64,000 nt of DNA from Stichopus chloronotus (GCA_021234535.1 CM037829.1:32398962-32462961); one strand, 5' to 3'. Positions 1 through 13,888 are shown, numbered from the stretch's first letter. The notes: a model not told the origin generated them from the letters alone. Translations and numbers: made by a program.

Positions 1-36
1 CCTTAAAATAGATAGTCACTGTAGGTGAAGACTTAA

Positions 37-285
37 AGACAAAAACTCATCACCCAAGACAGTTTCAGTTCTCCCAACCACCTACCTCTAGTCCCTCCCT
101 CAGCCTGTTTTAAATTCCTCCACATGTGTAATCAAAACAATGGATCCCTGTGTACGCTGTGTAATACCAGCTGCTCTGCATCTTTCGAATTTGCTGTCAA
201 TCTCAGAGTACAGTAGCTTAGAACCAGTTGAGAATTTTGCTTTCCGGGAGGTAAAAATATAGCTTAGGGTGATGCAATACAGCCT
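37..285. mobile_element. TTAA-flanked MITE, family 1, copy 1
   Basis: About 249 bp bounded by TTAA at 33-36 and 286-289. The right end reads GGGTGATGCAATACAGCCT and the left end has the matching, more decayed CTCATCACCC. The interior (CCTCCCTCAGCCTG, CCACATGTGTAATC, AACCAGTTGAGAATTTT) is shared with copies at 19060-19310, 52487-52748 and 55057-55304. It has no coding capacity, so it is a non-autonomous element. A TTAA target suggests the piggyBac superfamily, which is inference. Confidence 0.75.
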
Positions 286-487
286 TTAAACAATCTTAAT
301 TTAACAGTTTCTCATACTACTGCATCTTGCGTAAACATCTGGAATCTTTCAGTTCCTCAGATAAGAGACTTTCTGAGGATCTTTGTCAAGTTAGAAGTAC
401 TACAGCATTATTAACCATCAAACAACTGTTGCATTCCCACATGTCATGCATTCCAATTAAAGAATATAGCCTAAGTAAATTTATTCT

Positions 488-687
488 ACAATCTTGGACA
501 AAATTGTTGGGACACTTTGTCATACGTAGCAAATATAATACTGAATTTTAGGTGAAAGGATAACATGAAACCCCACACCCCTTTCCAATGTTGCACTATA
601 GAAGTGAATGTACCGTTTGAACAGCAACCCTATAGCTAACATTGAATGGGGACACTGGGTGTCCCAAGGTATTTTGTCCAAGATTGT
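488..687. mobile_element. Inverted-repeat MITE, family 3, copy 1
   Basis: A 200-bp element whose ends are inverted repeats. The left end is ACAATCTTGGACAAAAT followed by TGTTGGGACAC, and the right end is GTGTCCCAAGGTATTTTGTCC followed by AAGATTGT. A second copy lies at 2238-2430 in the same orientation. The flanking dinucleotide CT occurs on both sides, compatible with a 2-bp target duplication but short enough to be chance. No coding capacity. Confidence 0.8.
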
Positions 688-2237
688 CTGAGTTTTTTGG
701 GAGCAATTTCGGAGCGAAATGTTGACAGCAAATTGAACATTTTTGGACAAGGTGCATCACAAAAACTAGTTATCGAGGCCTACGGGTCTGGGAATTTTCA
801 AATTAAAGTATTCTGAATTTCGACTATGAACATAACAAGTTTAATTTTAATTTGGGGGTTTATTTGTGTATTTTTGTTGAAAACGAGTGATCGGGAATGA
901 ATAGATTGTTTCATGGTTTTGTATGCGGACAGAAATGGTTGCGTTTGGAAATAACATTGATGGGCAGCTGTTGCATTGTGTTGCAACAGGGGTGTTACTG
1001 CAATTGTAGAATGCTGGTAGGAATCCCAGTTATAATATATTCTAAAGTAGCTCCACGTTCTACCAAAATGCGTTAAAGTCAGAACTGTTAATTCAGTGCA
1101 ATACTAAAATAATGGTAGAACGTTGATAAAGGCTGGTTTTTTACATTTTTTGCCTCTAAATCAAGATTTGAGACTGCAAGTTTTACGTTGCATGAAGCTG
1201 GTAACATATGTAATCTTCAGTCTTGTAATCTACTCAAATTTCCCACGGGTTGCTTAAATTTTCCTGTCAAAACATTTGGTAGAACGTGGGTTTCATTAAC
1301 CTACAGATACTGTCAGACGCTCTTGTTAGGTCTAAGTCAGCTTGGATGAGGAGGCCGGGGTTCGATTCACGGCATGACCATAGTGTTTTTCACTGCTCAA
1401 GTATCCATTCATAAACTCAAATGTCTGTCAACTTCTTATTTTTTATTCATTCATATAGCATAAGGTAATATACATATTAATATAATGATATAGTTCTAAC
1501 AACAAAAATGTACTCTGAAGTCCGTTGAAACTGCTTCAAATGACTAACATATTATAGTGCACCACGTACAGTACAATAGAATGGGTGTCTCAATGTCACT
1601 GTTATATGAATATGAACAAATATCACATCTTTTAAATTTGCATTTTGGGGGTTTCTTTTGTATAATGATAGTACACTTTTTTACTCAGATTAATCTGCAA
1701 GTCAGGCATAATAGTCATTATGCGTAGTTACTTTAATACCAGACACCATATCATCGCTGTGAACAATTTGAATAAATAACATATACATCAATCTTCTTCA
1801 ACTGACCACTAACATGTTAGTTTTTTTTTGTTTTTGTTTGTTTCTTCGGTTCCTGTCTCAATGTCAGAGTTTGAGCCAAAAGTATGTCATTTATATCATT
1901 CAAAATGTTTTAAAGTAGTTTCCTGGTTGACAAGATGCATTAGACTTATGATGAACATTACCTCCTCAATGACTGCATTTTATTTAGCACATTTAGTGCA
2001 AATACATGGATTTGACTGACCTATTCCTCCCTTTACTCCGTAATAACATTGACAACATTCACACAGTAATATTATTACAGTAAACCAGCTTCAATATAGG
2101 CCCCAAACATGCCGAACATGCACTGCTGATGTTTCTTGCTGCAAGGAATATCACCCAAGATTTTGCCGCTTAACTTATTTCAAATTGACACTTTTTCCTG
2201 TGCCCCGGGCATGCTTCTGGCCCGTCGAAATTCTCAG
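688..2237. other. Gene-free stretch, left edge
   Basis: AT-rich DNA with no exon I can recognise. A GGTTCGATTC motif at about 1363-1372 resembles a tRNA T-arm (RNA polymerase III B box), but no tRNA cloverleaf can be built around it. It may be a decayed tRNA-derived SINE. Confidence 0.4.
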
Positions 2238-2430
2238 ACGATCTTGGACAAAATTGTTGGGACACTTTGTCATACCTTGCAAATATAATACTGAATTTTA
2301 GGCGAAAGTATAACATGAAACCCCTTTCCAATTTTTCCCTACAGAAGTGAATGTACCCTTTGAACAGCAATCCTATAGCCAACATTGAACGGGGGTGTGG
2401 GGTGTCCCAAGGTATTGTGTCCAAGATTGT
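2238..2430. mobile_element. Inverted-repeat MITE, family 3, copy 2
   Basis: This 193-bp copy matches the one at 488-687 along its full length, with the same inverted termini (left end ACGATCTTGGACAAAAT, right end TGTCCAAGATTGT). The dinucleotide AG flanks both sides. The two copies differ by scattered substitutions and a short deletion, so they are separate old insertions rather than a recent segmental duplication. Confidence 0.8.
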
Positions 2431-5400
2431 AGGTTAAGAGTGTATATAGCTATCTGTTCTAACTTCTGTGGAAGTGCCAATACCTGTGGCCAGCTTCAAA
2501 AAGTTTTCATACCTTTCACTGTCACAGGTTGCAATAACACCAGGACTGACAATTACCTTGTTTCTAATTCCTGAACTAGTAATGAAACTCACACAATTTC
2601 AAATCTTACATAAAGATGCACACAGAGAGGATGTTGCTTTAAGAACAACATGAATCACATACAATACTGTAACATTTGACTTAGAATACAAACCGTAACA
2701 CTTTCTGTTCTATTTTTCTCTCCTGAGCTTTAATGAAAGAATTTGCAAAAATGTTACCTTGTAAGTGTATAAAAAACATTCATTTAGCAAATTGTCATGT
2801 AACTTGTACTTGTTGCATGAACCCCAAAGGAGAGAGGGTAAACTATGTGCCATGCCAAAACTTGAGATTACTTTACACAAGTCTTAAGTAACCAAAAACT
2901 ATACTTTTCTTCAGTCTTCCAGATACAAAAAATTTACATGCAGCCAGCACTCACCACAATAACAAACACTAAGCAGTACAATGACATGTCCTGAAATCCC
3001 TCCTGTTCTGTACACCTACGATATCCTACAGTAAGACGATACTGGTCACTTTTATTAAGACAGTTTACTATATGCAGGTGAATTTCCCCACTGTGCAGGC
3101 CCTCTCCCTCCCTGACTTGTGTGAGCTTTCATCCTTGTGTGCATAGGCAAAAAATTAAAAACATTAAAAATTCAAGTTCAAAAGTTAAGTACTGCATGTC
3201 TTTGAATTGCACCATTCAGACAATTTGGGACAATAAATTTGGTTCCAGGTGGTAAATCCTGCCACATGATTTCAAAATCTTCTATCAGAACAACAAAAAC
3301 GGCAAAACATGGTAATGCGGTTGTTTGGAACGGTTTTTATCCGACTAAAAAGTGCACTGCTTTGAAGAAGCCAATGGGAAGTACATCGGTGACAAACATA
3401 CAGTACAGTTATTCAAAGAGCTGATCACTGCCTCATCGCAACAAGGTCGTCAAGTGTGTACGTTATTAGCGAATACAGTGCTTCCTTTCACTAAATGTTA
3501 AATTCAAGATACTGAGCTACGACTTGAGTGTAGTATGCTTTTAAAACAGCAATGAGACCTGTACTCTCCCCCCCCCCCCCGGTGTACATACCACCACATC
3601 GATTTGTATTTTTCTCATACTTGAAACACCATAAGCAGCAGCAAATGTGGTAGATGTACATTATAAGGCACCAGTGTAAAATGTTTGAAGAGTCTTCACC
3701 CTTGAAGCACCATGAACAAACAAGTATAAGTACTACTCATTTCCTTTTTTACATCAATGTATGTTAAACACGAAATGAAGTATCTCTTTGTATATCCTCT
3801 AGCAGACAGCTAACAAAAACCAAGAAGAAACATAGGTACTGTACCGTATAAAGGACAGACAGTTGAAAAAAAAAACAGGTACTGTGATGCAAACACCAAG
3901 CTACAGTATACAATATATGATACATCATTTTTATGGGTATACTTGTAAAAACATGGTGCAGTACTACAGTAGTGCTGCTCTGCTGCTAACTGTATGAAAC
4001 ACTGTGTGAGGAGCTATTGTTAGGACTACAGCAATTACAGAACGAGATTTTGCTCGACATTCTAATAATACTGCCTGCACATGTGATAGACCCATTATTC
4101 AGACATGTGTGAATAGTATGCCAACCACTACTCATAGAATGTCTAACATTACAAAGACAAGACATAAAAAAAAAAAAAAATCAAAGGAAAAAAACTAAAA
4201 TCATTCAGATCTTCAGACATCAAAAGCATGGTTAACTAATGGTTAAATGTAACATGGCAGCATCATATGAATCCACTTTTCCACAGGTGAACCACTTGTT
4301 TGTTTTATTGGATACTGATGGTGCTCAGTGCAGCTAGTGTTCATGTAAACAAAAAAAAGCTTGGGAGTAAATATGACAAGCAGGTTTTTTTTCATTTACG
4401 CCAGAGTATAAGCTTTGGCAGTTTGTACATCTCTAACTTCTCGAAATTAAGAGAATTAAAGTGAAGAACATGCAGTGGTATTGCCATGATCATGTGAAAT
4501 TTGATTCAAGTTTCCAACTCTGTTGGCACAAATATCAAACAGAAATGAATGCTGTCATACGTCCACCAAATGTATTTGGACATACTGTAGACATGTACCA
4601 ACAAGGCATAAAAAGAAACGACCATTCTGGCATAAAATGTGGACACTGGATGCAGCTGTTGTTTACAACAGGTGGACAGGAACGATCTCCAAGGTTGAAC
4701 TGCAACCTATGCAGTAGGCCAGCTACCATCACTGCTGATGAACATAGGAGAAAAAAGTGGCCGATAACCGTTTTCACTCAACATCTCTTCTTGAATCTAC
4801 TTTTGTCATGAATCTTTCCCGAGTTCAGTATTAAGCTGACAGATTTGGGGGTGCTTCCTGGATGGGGGGGCCACTTTAGGAATTTCTTGTCTCTGACCAA
4901 AGTATCTCTGTTCTATCTGTATTGCTTAATTACTCCTCTGCTTCTCCTTTCATATTGCTCAATGAATGCAGAATGCACAATGCAGAATATAATTATCTTC
5001 ACAAAATCCATGTTACTAAGAAACTACATACAGGTAGGTCATGTAATCAAATCCAAATGTTCTTGCAAACAGTGTTCTACAGTAATAATCCCAACGTAGC
5101 AGGTACAGGTGGTCTGTTGACTAGTCTAATAAAGGCCTTAAACAATTGACATAATTGTTCAATACTTAGTCAGACCCTAGCTGCCACTTAACCTGCTTGG
5201 CAATTCCAGATAAGTTTACAATGCAATGTAAGATTAATAACTTCAGTTAAATTGATCAATTTAATTACTTACAATGCTTTATTGCACACTTTCATGCTGG
5301 CAGGGACTTCATATTGATTATGAATTCCGGATAAAGTTGCTGGCCTTCATGTATCCAATTAGATCTAATCAGATATTGCCCCTGACGTACAGTATCTGTA

Positions 5401-8400
5401 ACATTCGGTGTAACAACGAAAGTGCTGCACTATAGGCTAAGGTGAAGGTCGGTCCATTGCACATGCTACATGTTTAAATGCACTTCATATATGCTGTGGT
5501 ACAAAAATTTAGTGCCCAACTTAAGGCAGGAAGCACAAAGTTTCAAATTTGTGAGTTGGAGAAGAACCTGAACCATTATCTCATAAAGCAGACAAAGAGC
5601 ACCACAGTGTCTGGCAGGGTCAATGAAAATTATTGCTACTGACATGCATGGATGACAACAGTCAACAAAATTGGTTTCGATGATACTAATTGCATCAAAC
5701 TATAGGACTTCATACTGTATCACAATTTTCAGTGGATGACTTGAATACTGTCTGCATCGAACAACTAAGAGACAAGAAGGTGTCTCATGCAGCAAGCACC
5801 ACCTTATTAATGATAAAACCTCCCCATTGCGACAGGTTGTGAGAAACACCATGACAAATTTTCAACTTTTGAAATGGAAGAATTTGATGTTGTATCAAAG
5901 AAGAAAAAACAGCATATATTTATAACAGCACAAGTGATGATGCAATTAATATTTAAAAGGTGCATCAGATCCATCAGTGAGGAGGTAATTTTGACAGCGT
6001 CTACTTAACTACACAAAGTTCACTGCAGAATATGTACCATTGCCACAGAAACAGATAAATTAGAATGACATTATTATAACCACTCCCACACCAGGCTGAA
6101 CAAATGAAGCCAAACAATAATAGTGGGGGCATCTTTAATACGCAGTATGGCAAAACAGCACTGTCTTTAACATTTGCAATATATATATAATTCACCTGTA
6201 CGACCCAAGAATTTGCTTATTCAATATCTAACTACAGACAGAAACAAATACAACTGTTTTATTTTATTCGGATAACCTGATAATATGCAGGGAAAACTAC
6301 AATACCTCTCAACATTTAGCTGTTTGTGTGTTACTGTACATTAATCTAAAATATCCATTGCATTTGTGCTACTGTGCCTGGTTTCATCACACGCCGGCTT
6401 CACTTACTGCATTGTTACATGATGTCATTTTCATTTATCTCTTTCTCTAACAGTAACGCAGTCATCCCATAAAGTTGGCCCGACAACTGAATCATTAAAA
6501 GTGAAACACACTCACTGACTGTATATAGCCTCTCAGAGTCAATACCTTCAGTGGTTATGACCACTTCCTGCGACCATCCATGTTAAATGTACTGCGTGCC
6601 TTGCATCTTATAACATACCTCCCAAGTGACCCGAGTTGGGTATGATATACACACCAGATAGAGAGAGCCACGTATCAGTAAAAGTGAAACACTTTCACAA
6701 TCGCTGACTGTTTAATATTGCCTCTAAGTTAGAGTACACCTTCAACTATACACACAGATCTAACCCTGTCACTAAAAAATTGGCTTGAATTAAATATCAG
6801 CCTGTGCAAAATTTTGGTGGTTTTCCTTAAATGTTGCATTTGCAGAGATTATTCTAAAAAGTGTTTGAGGAAACAAAGAATAACAAAACCCAGCAGGCTA
6901 AATCTGACGTACAGTAACAGAAGACTGAGAAAATTAGCAACATGTCATATGTATGAACGAACTGTTTAGAATAGGTAATATTTTGTGGTATCCAGGGATC
7001 CACTAAAGGACCACTAGTTAAGTAGATGTCGCATGAGCAACACTCTGGGTGTGATCAAGGGGACGGTCTGGAAGCTCCATTTGTGTGGGACCTTGTCGTC
7101 TGAAGACGAAATAAACTTTTCACTTGTGAGCATATGTTTGTAATTTGTTCTGAATCAGAGTTGTAATGAATGCATGCACACATGATAATTTGTTAAATGC
7201 AAAGGTACATTTCACAGGTGCAGAATGGTATTTCTTTAGTTGACCACAACATGTTGTTCACTGTGCCAGTGAAGTGAAAAGAAAAGTACTCTCATACTGG
7301 GACACGAGAGAGTTGTATCTTGTGATATAGTTTGTTGTGAAAGCGCGTCTTTTAGATATGTCTGGAAATGGCATAGATCTTGAGGGATCTTTTCTGTATG
7401 TCTGGAAAAGTATAAAGTTTCAGTTTTGAAATGTTGGTATGGGGTATATCATGTTAGAAATTAACAGCTGGGTATCATAAGGTACCATAGCAACTTCTAA
7501 ATTACATCACACTTGCTTCCTTTTTCTTTTCTTTCTCTTCAGGAATGCTTTCAATATTCTTTTTTCCATGCCTGCGTAATTTTTAGCTTTCTGGCCTTTA
7601 AAGATCTGCATTAAAGCAAAGTAGAAAAAAAAATAATCCAAGACTTGCAAGTTTAATGCCTGATACAAAAATTTTGCTCTCATCTGCTGGTACCTGTTCT
7701 AACTGAATGGCACAGGCATGTTTTTAATGACACGTGAACAGCAGGTGCAATGTCGGTTCAGTTTTTTGCTTGGCCTGGAATTGGGAACCATATAGCAAAT
7801 GTGAAGAGAAAGAATGCAGAAAAACAGTGCAGGGTACCTACAGTATATCCTTCAAGATGAAAACAGGTATATGCTTGCATGCAATTCTTGAGACTTGCCT
7901 GAGAGACCTCTTGCAATTGACAATCACATAACAGTTAAACAAGGGCACCCTTCCTGAGGAAAACAAACGAACAGTACCTGCTAGGAGGGTGGTGTGGATG
8001 AATGACAGAGACAATGCACATGCAAATTTTGTAGCCTTATCCCCAAGGAGGGTGCTCCTTTGTATTACTGTGATGTCACATGCAAACTGCAAACACTGAA
8101 AACTGCAGATGCTAACAGGTCACTGCAAATATTTGGGGTTCCTAAATTCTGAGGAAACACTTTGACTTACATTTCATTTACTTATAACTTTTATTACAGT
8201 GAAAACAATTCACACTTTACTAGTTGATAACAGTGCCATGAAGACTCAGTCATAAACTGCCTTTAGGTTTACTGTAATTGCATTAAATGTATACAATTCC
8301 TCTGATGAAACTCTGAACCCAAGCATCGGGTCACAATGGCATCCTAGATTACGTCTTCAAATATTGGGAAAAAGTATTTCTGTCACTAAGTGAGCTTCCG

Positions 8401-10847
8401 AAATGTCCAGGCATTTAGATACATTCGTTCAATGATCATTTTTTTGATAAGTTAACCTCACGAGGAATTCGTAAAGCTACAGCAGTGTACTGGTCCACAC
8501 AATATTGATGATGACAATAATTTAAGGTCAAAGGTTTAGCACAAGTGCAGCAGCAGCAGTCGTTGAATAGATGATTTATTAAGTGTTTGTACAGTCATGC
8601 CTGCTACAAGAACTGTACTCCACTCAGCCACCTGGAAATCAAAAGGACACTTAACACTGTGGAAGATGGTGTGGAGATTTCAAAGTACACTTGATTAATT
8701 AAATAGATACTATATATTTCATTGATATGGTGACCTAGGGATTGATCCTTCAAATTCATTTTTTCTCCCCAGTGAGTAACTGCTAGTTTACAGTTGTTTT
8801 TTTTTCTTCAAATAAGCCAATCAGCATATTACCTGTAGTTGCCATTGCTGCATTAGCTGCTGTCATCAAGCTTCACATTGCCTATGAATTGGAAATGCCC
8901 TGCAAAAGTTCACCTTTGATGCAGGTGTTGGTATACATACTGATTTTTTAATTTAAATACCTTAACACCTTGCACACAATTACAGCTTTATCTCATCTAT
9001 GATCCAAGGTCTATATACAGTAAGTGTCTTAATTTACATATGACAGTTGGCTAAAAAAAACATGAATATTTTGAAATAGAAGTGACTGAAAGTGTAATAT
9101 CAAAGTGATTGACTGACTTCATATTTGAGAAATTTATTGTTCTTATTGTTAGCAGAGCATGTCTACATAATGAATATGAAACAGAGCAGGTCTCACTAGT
9201 GTATCAAAAACATGCTACTGAAGTACTCCTACTGTAGCTCCTCGATCAGTATCAGGAATTTCATCACTGAGTGAAACGAAACACTGTATTTACAGTAGTT
9301 AAAAAGTGCAAACTGATTACCTCACTACATCGTCAGTGACACACTGTTTCAATCTTTGAATACTGAATATTCATCACTAGCATACAGGTACTTCCCACTG
9401 GCTTGGTCCAAGGAAGCACAAAGTTAAGTTGAATAAAAACTTAGACCACTACATAATTGTGTTGTACTCTTTAAATCATTGTGCTATAGGAATTTGAAAT
9501 CACATGGCAGAACTGATCCCCTGAAACCCATTTATTTTTACAAATTGTCTGATGGTGTGATTAAAAGACATACCAAACTTACAGACACACATGTTTTCAT
9601 GATTTCTTCACTTTTGGAGAACATATGCAATAATGCATGGCAAAGGAAATACAATCTTGAGTAGCTTAATGAGTGTCATTAATTGACTAAATTGGGATAC
9701 GTGAATTTTAATAGCTACTGTAAAATCTGTGCGCAAATCAAGTCAGAGTTGGCATTGCGAATGCACTCAGCTAGTGCATGAGCATACACGTCTGTCATGC
9801 AGGCAGTCCACAAGCGTGCTCAACCACACTGCTAAAAGCACAAAGAAAGTATATATAGTGCCTGGCCCACCAATTACAAAAGTCAGAGGGTTACTTTACA
9901 ACAAATTGTCGTGTGGTATAAAAAAAAAAATACGACCATGCAACATTCCCATCTGGAGCGAGCTATGACTTCAACCAACAAACTTGCATGGAACCTCTGA
10001 ACTGGACAGAAAATAAAACAGAAATGTTTTCTCCTTCATCAGTCCAAGGAGGGAGACAGTTTCAATAGATCCAACTAATTTTACCTGGTGTGATAAGAGC
10101 CTTCAGTTCTCAAGGGATAAGTAGGCTTAAATTTTATACACTTCCGCTTTTGAGTGGTATATCCACTTTCCAGTTGTGGTATCCAAGTAACCTCTAAACA
10201 CACCTGACTATACCCTATGAAAGCAATAATGTAGGTCACTGCTTTGTGATGCCAAGATTGTTGGGCCAGGCCCATTGTCATTGTTTCTCAAATCAAAACG
10301 ACTGGTTATCTCTTCCGAATCAAGGCAGACTGGCTACAGAATGAGGCGCAGAGATTTTGCCATAATGATCCGCCATAACTGCTAATGATTAAGAGGGTAA
10401 TACGACTATAAATTTACTTTAGCATTTTGTCAATTTCTGCCATTGAACTTTTGCAAGTTGCAGAAAGTGTACCCATGTTCAACGAGTTACACAACATCAA
10501 ACTTATCTACTGTGAAAGGCGTTGAAATGCACCGGTAGTTTAAAGCCACAGTTTTCAATAATAGCGAAAGGCAATTTTGTTCGCAGTTGTAACATTGATG
10601 TTATAGTTACAGTATGCACAAAATTTCCCAATGTAATGTGAGACATAAAGGACGGCATAACCTTTTATGTTAAGTACCTTTTAAGCCTATTGAATCCGTA
10701 ATTGGTGAATAAAACGACTAGGTTGGTTAAAAGGAAGGAGTTAGATGTATGTATCTTCTTCTTCACTGCACATCCCTGCATTCCCCCAATTTAAGTACAT
10801 ACTGTAAACTACGTGTACACATCAAGGTGACACTTTTTTGGACTTAC
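2431..10847. other. Gene-free stretch, probable intron or 3' flank of the CRYM-like gene
   Basis: I see no exon here that I can tie to a protein family. If the CRYM-like exon at 10848-11008 is live, this stretch is its first intron or contains exons too diverged to spot. I looked for, and did not find, coding for the family's next blocks (LGVMPAY-like and TKLVTFY-like) on the minus strand. It contains a poly-C run near 3570, a poly-A run near 4170, and a degenerate internal duplication at about 6490-6760 (recurring GTGAAACAC / CTGACTGT motifs). Confidence 0.4.
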
Positions 10848-11008
10848 CCATTACTTTTCTTTGCATTGATGACTGTCCTAAGTGGCTGTTCAATTTCTCC
10901 TTCTACATGGCATGAGACGGTAGCCAGACAGTCTTCGATGACAGGGATGAGGTCCTTGTACTTCAAATGGCTCTTGATGAAACTCTCTTCAATCCTGTAT
11001 AATGCCAT
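10848..11008 (-). CDS. CRYM/ornithine cyclodeaminase-like protein, first coding exon only
   Basis: On the minus strand ATG at 11008 opens 53 codons plus 2 nt, ending AAT GG before a strong donor GTAAGTCC at 10847. The peptide starts MALYRIEESF, continues with a DLIPVIEDCLATVS block and then GEIEQPLRTVINAKKSNG. This aligns with the N-terminus of mu-crystallin/thiomorpholine-carboxylate (ketimine) reductase: EEHL, LIPPLETALANFS, MQPVRTVVPV. The break also falls just before the family's YLGVMPAY block, as expected for a phase-2 exon end. Human CRYM binds NADPH and thyroid hormone, and bacterial relatives are ornithine cyclodeaminases. No further exon was found in the window, so the gene either continues beyond the left edge after a very long intron or is broken. 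An acidic or Ser-rich reading on the other strand is much less convincing. Confidence 0.6.
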
Positions 11009-12610
11009 GCTGACAAAGGCTGATGACTGATGGACATGAACAAAAACAAACAAATGACACCATACTGTTTGAACAGCAATTTAAACTTTCGACTTCAAAC
11101 TGATGAAAAAGTTACAATATATGGATTGAAGAAGGCCTACAGTACCTGGCGTACTCACTGCAAAGCTGCAGGATTCAAATCTCAATAGAAATAGAGCAAA
11201 CTAAATGAGTTTTGATTTCATTCCTCATTGAAAGAAAAGCTAGACGTAAAGAAAGAAAAGATGCTGACCTTCAAATTTTCTTGAGATGACAAGATGTGGC
11301 ACAGGAGTTCGCTGTTACCAAGCTTGAGTCTTCAATCTAACAGGAGCAGATCAAACAGTCACTAACAAACTCATTCTATCTGAACCAGGTTTATGTACAG
11401 GATATTCACGTCACTGAATCAGTCACATCAGGGTACCTGCATAAAGATGTAGACACAGTAGGGAAGGAACTATAAATAAAGCAATGACTATAAAATTCCC
11501 AAGGTACATGGAATATTCATGGAGGATATCTTTAGCACAGGCAGGCATTGATCTAGAGTGAGAAACAGCCATCATCAGAGTCTGCCTTTCTTCAGCATTG
11601 TCACAATTCTAGTAAGTATTTTGCACAACTAGTTTAAACCATAACTGTGTTGGGAAAATGGAAGTAAATTTGGTTGTCAAACTTCTACTTTTTGTTCGTA
11701 GAACAGGATGGTTGAAAGAACTCATAATCTCGTATGAATCAGCAGAGAACTTTGTTTTGTCCATAGAAATTGATAAACCAGAAATGACATTACGGAACAA
11801 TAAGTAAAGGCCAAACTCTGTATGGCAAAAGGTGTTCTCATGAAACCACGTAATATAAATCCAATGGAAATTGTAGGACGTAATTCACAATTTACAGCTA
11901 AACGATGGAATACAGCTTTTCCTGCATATTATCAGGTTATCTCAAAACATTAAACGGATGGCTGCATTTATCTCTGCTATCCCCAAAGATGAAGTTAGAT
12001 ATCAAATGAACAAATTCTCAGGTCATACTTGCATTACACACGGCAAATGTTGAAGGCAGAGCTGTTTTGTCATATACCAAGCAAGGACTTCATGTATTAT
12101 GTTCGACTTCATTTATTCAGTGTGTGAGTAGTTAGTCTGACATCATTCTGGCTTTAATATATTGCATCTTTCACGAAATGCTCTGTAACTTTCGTTGTAA
12201 GTTATGAATCAAGACTTGTAACTCTCACGGTCTCATCAGGAGTCCAACAATTTTTCATCATCAGCCCCATGGTTTTTCACCATTATTGTCTGTTTTTCAC
12301 TGTGAGTCTCGCTGTTTCGGGCGTCACCTTGTCGTGAAAATGCCAGATCTCGCAGTGAAAATCCCTTTGATGCAAATTGCAACACGATCCCTTCTTTAGC
12401 CTGCAGACCAAGATTGATGCTTAAGTGCTGAACAACTCAAGCGACTATTGAGTCAAAGATGAACAGTTTCCAGAAAAGTGACAAATGTTTGCAAAAATGA
12501 TATTAAACTTCCAAACTACAAAAATCACTTTCACAATAACCTTTCAGCTTTTTTTTAAAACATGGAATGTGATTTCAAGGTTTTTCTTTTGCAATTTGTG
12601 TTCACATGTT
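11009..12610. other. 5' flank of the CRYM-like exon, no gene seen
   Basis: AT-rich sequence upstream (in minus-strand sense) of the CRYM-like start codon. A promoter or noncoding first exon would be expected here, but I see no clear core promoter element and no other coding exon. Confidence 0.35.
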
Positions 12611-13112
12611 ACCAGACCTTTCAACTCTCCCAGTTTTGCCAGGAGACTCCCGGTTTTTGTACAGATCTCCCGCCCTCCAGGGTTACATATTCTTATCTCC
12701 CGGCTTTGTAAGTCCATTTCTCAAAATAGCCAAAACAGTTAGCACAAGGCTTATTTGAGTAATTGGCCATAAACTAACGTATGGTGCATTGAACCTTAGA
12801 TTGTTTTCAAAATTTTCAACTGTTATACCAGAGATGAGTATAATTACATCAACAGCAGGTTGCTTGGTAAGTATTAGTCATAAGTTTATGAAGGGCTGTG
12901 CTTACAGAAGGGCGTACATGTACCTGCAATGTGTGTGAAAATAGGCCTACATGAGCAACTTGTGCTATGCATGTGGGTGATGATTCTCTCTGTGGCACTG
13001 TTTTTTGTTGAAAAGTACCTATTTTGCTATTTTTTTACTAATCTCTTGATTTTTTGGCTCTAGAAAATGTAAATCTCCCTTTTTGGTAAGATAGGTTGGC
13101 AGGTCTGGTGTT
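12611..13112. mobile_element. About 500-bp element with CAGACCT-type inverted ends
   Basis: The left end, CCAGACCTTTCAACTCTCCC, is mirrored by the right end, GGTTGGCAGGTCTGG. The interior has repeated CTCCCGG(T/C)TTT blocks. Flanks ATGTTAC and GTGTTAC match 6 of 7, possibly a decayed target duplication. The left 110 bp recurs inverted at about 16547-16661. Probably a non-autonomous DNA transposon. Confidence 0.6.
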
Positions 13113-13121
13113 ACTGTATGA

Positions 13122-13680
13122 TTTAAAAGGATGGTCTAGCCACAAATTTAGCTTGGATATGTTGAAGAGTAAGTTTATCCAACCATTCTGGTGAAACTTA
13201 ATTTGATTCAGTTCCCATGTGTGGTTCTCGAGATATTACCAGTTGAAGTTACCCCCTTTTCTACCAACTGTGAACTTGAGGCAAGCAGGAGTGACATCAC
13301 CTCCTCACATGGCTGAATAGTCTTTTGTTTTCTTTATTATTGAATTTATTATTTCGACCTTGGAATCAATAGGTGGTCAGCTTAGGTACTGGTCATGTGA
13401 TGGTCTCAAAACTCTCATACCCCTCATACATACACATTGTAATAGCACTAGATATTGAAGTACTAAATTTGGTGTAAAGTTTAAGAAAAACATAAAATGC
13501 TTTATCAATGTGGGGAGATAACATCACTCCTGCTTGCTTCAAGTCAACTGTTGGTAACAAATGTGGTAACTTCAACTGCTCATATCTCCGGAACCACAAA
13601 TGGGAACTGAATGGAAGTTTCACTGTAATGGTCAGATTAACTTTCATATCAAAGCTATATTTGAGGCTAGACCATCCTCA
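13122..13680. mobile_element. Foldback element with roughly 200-bp inverted arms
   Basis: The left arm begins GGATGGTCTAGCC at about 13129 and the right arm ends GGCTAGACCATCC near 13678. Between them are paired blocks: TTCAGTTCCCATGTGTGGTTC against its complement at about 13590-13610, and GCAAGCAGGAGTGA against TCACTCCTGCTTGC. The arms are long relative to the spacer, so transcripts could fold into a long hairpin. No coding capacity. Confidence 0.75.
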
Positions 13681-13888
13681 TAAGTGGATTTTGTAATTCA
13701 AGAATCACGACATTCAAAATCAGATTAACATGATTTACAGACACATATTTATGGTCAAATGGTATGTTGTGTGATGTAATATAGTACTTTCTTCTCCAAG
13801 TTCCGCAGTTGGTAATTCAAGTAGCGGTTGAAATCAAGCCAGGAAATTTAAGAATAAGAATAATAAGAGGTAAACTTTGTTAAATATG

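Noticed and set aside
1330..1382. Possible tRNA gene (GGTTCGATTC motif)
   Set aside because: The T-arm-like motif is present but no acceptor, D or anticodon stem could be paired around it. At best it is a decayed tRNA-derived SINE.
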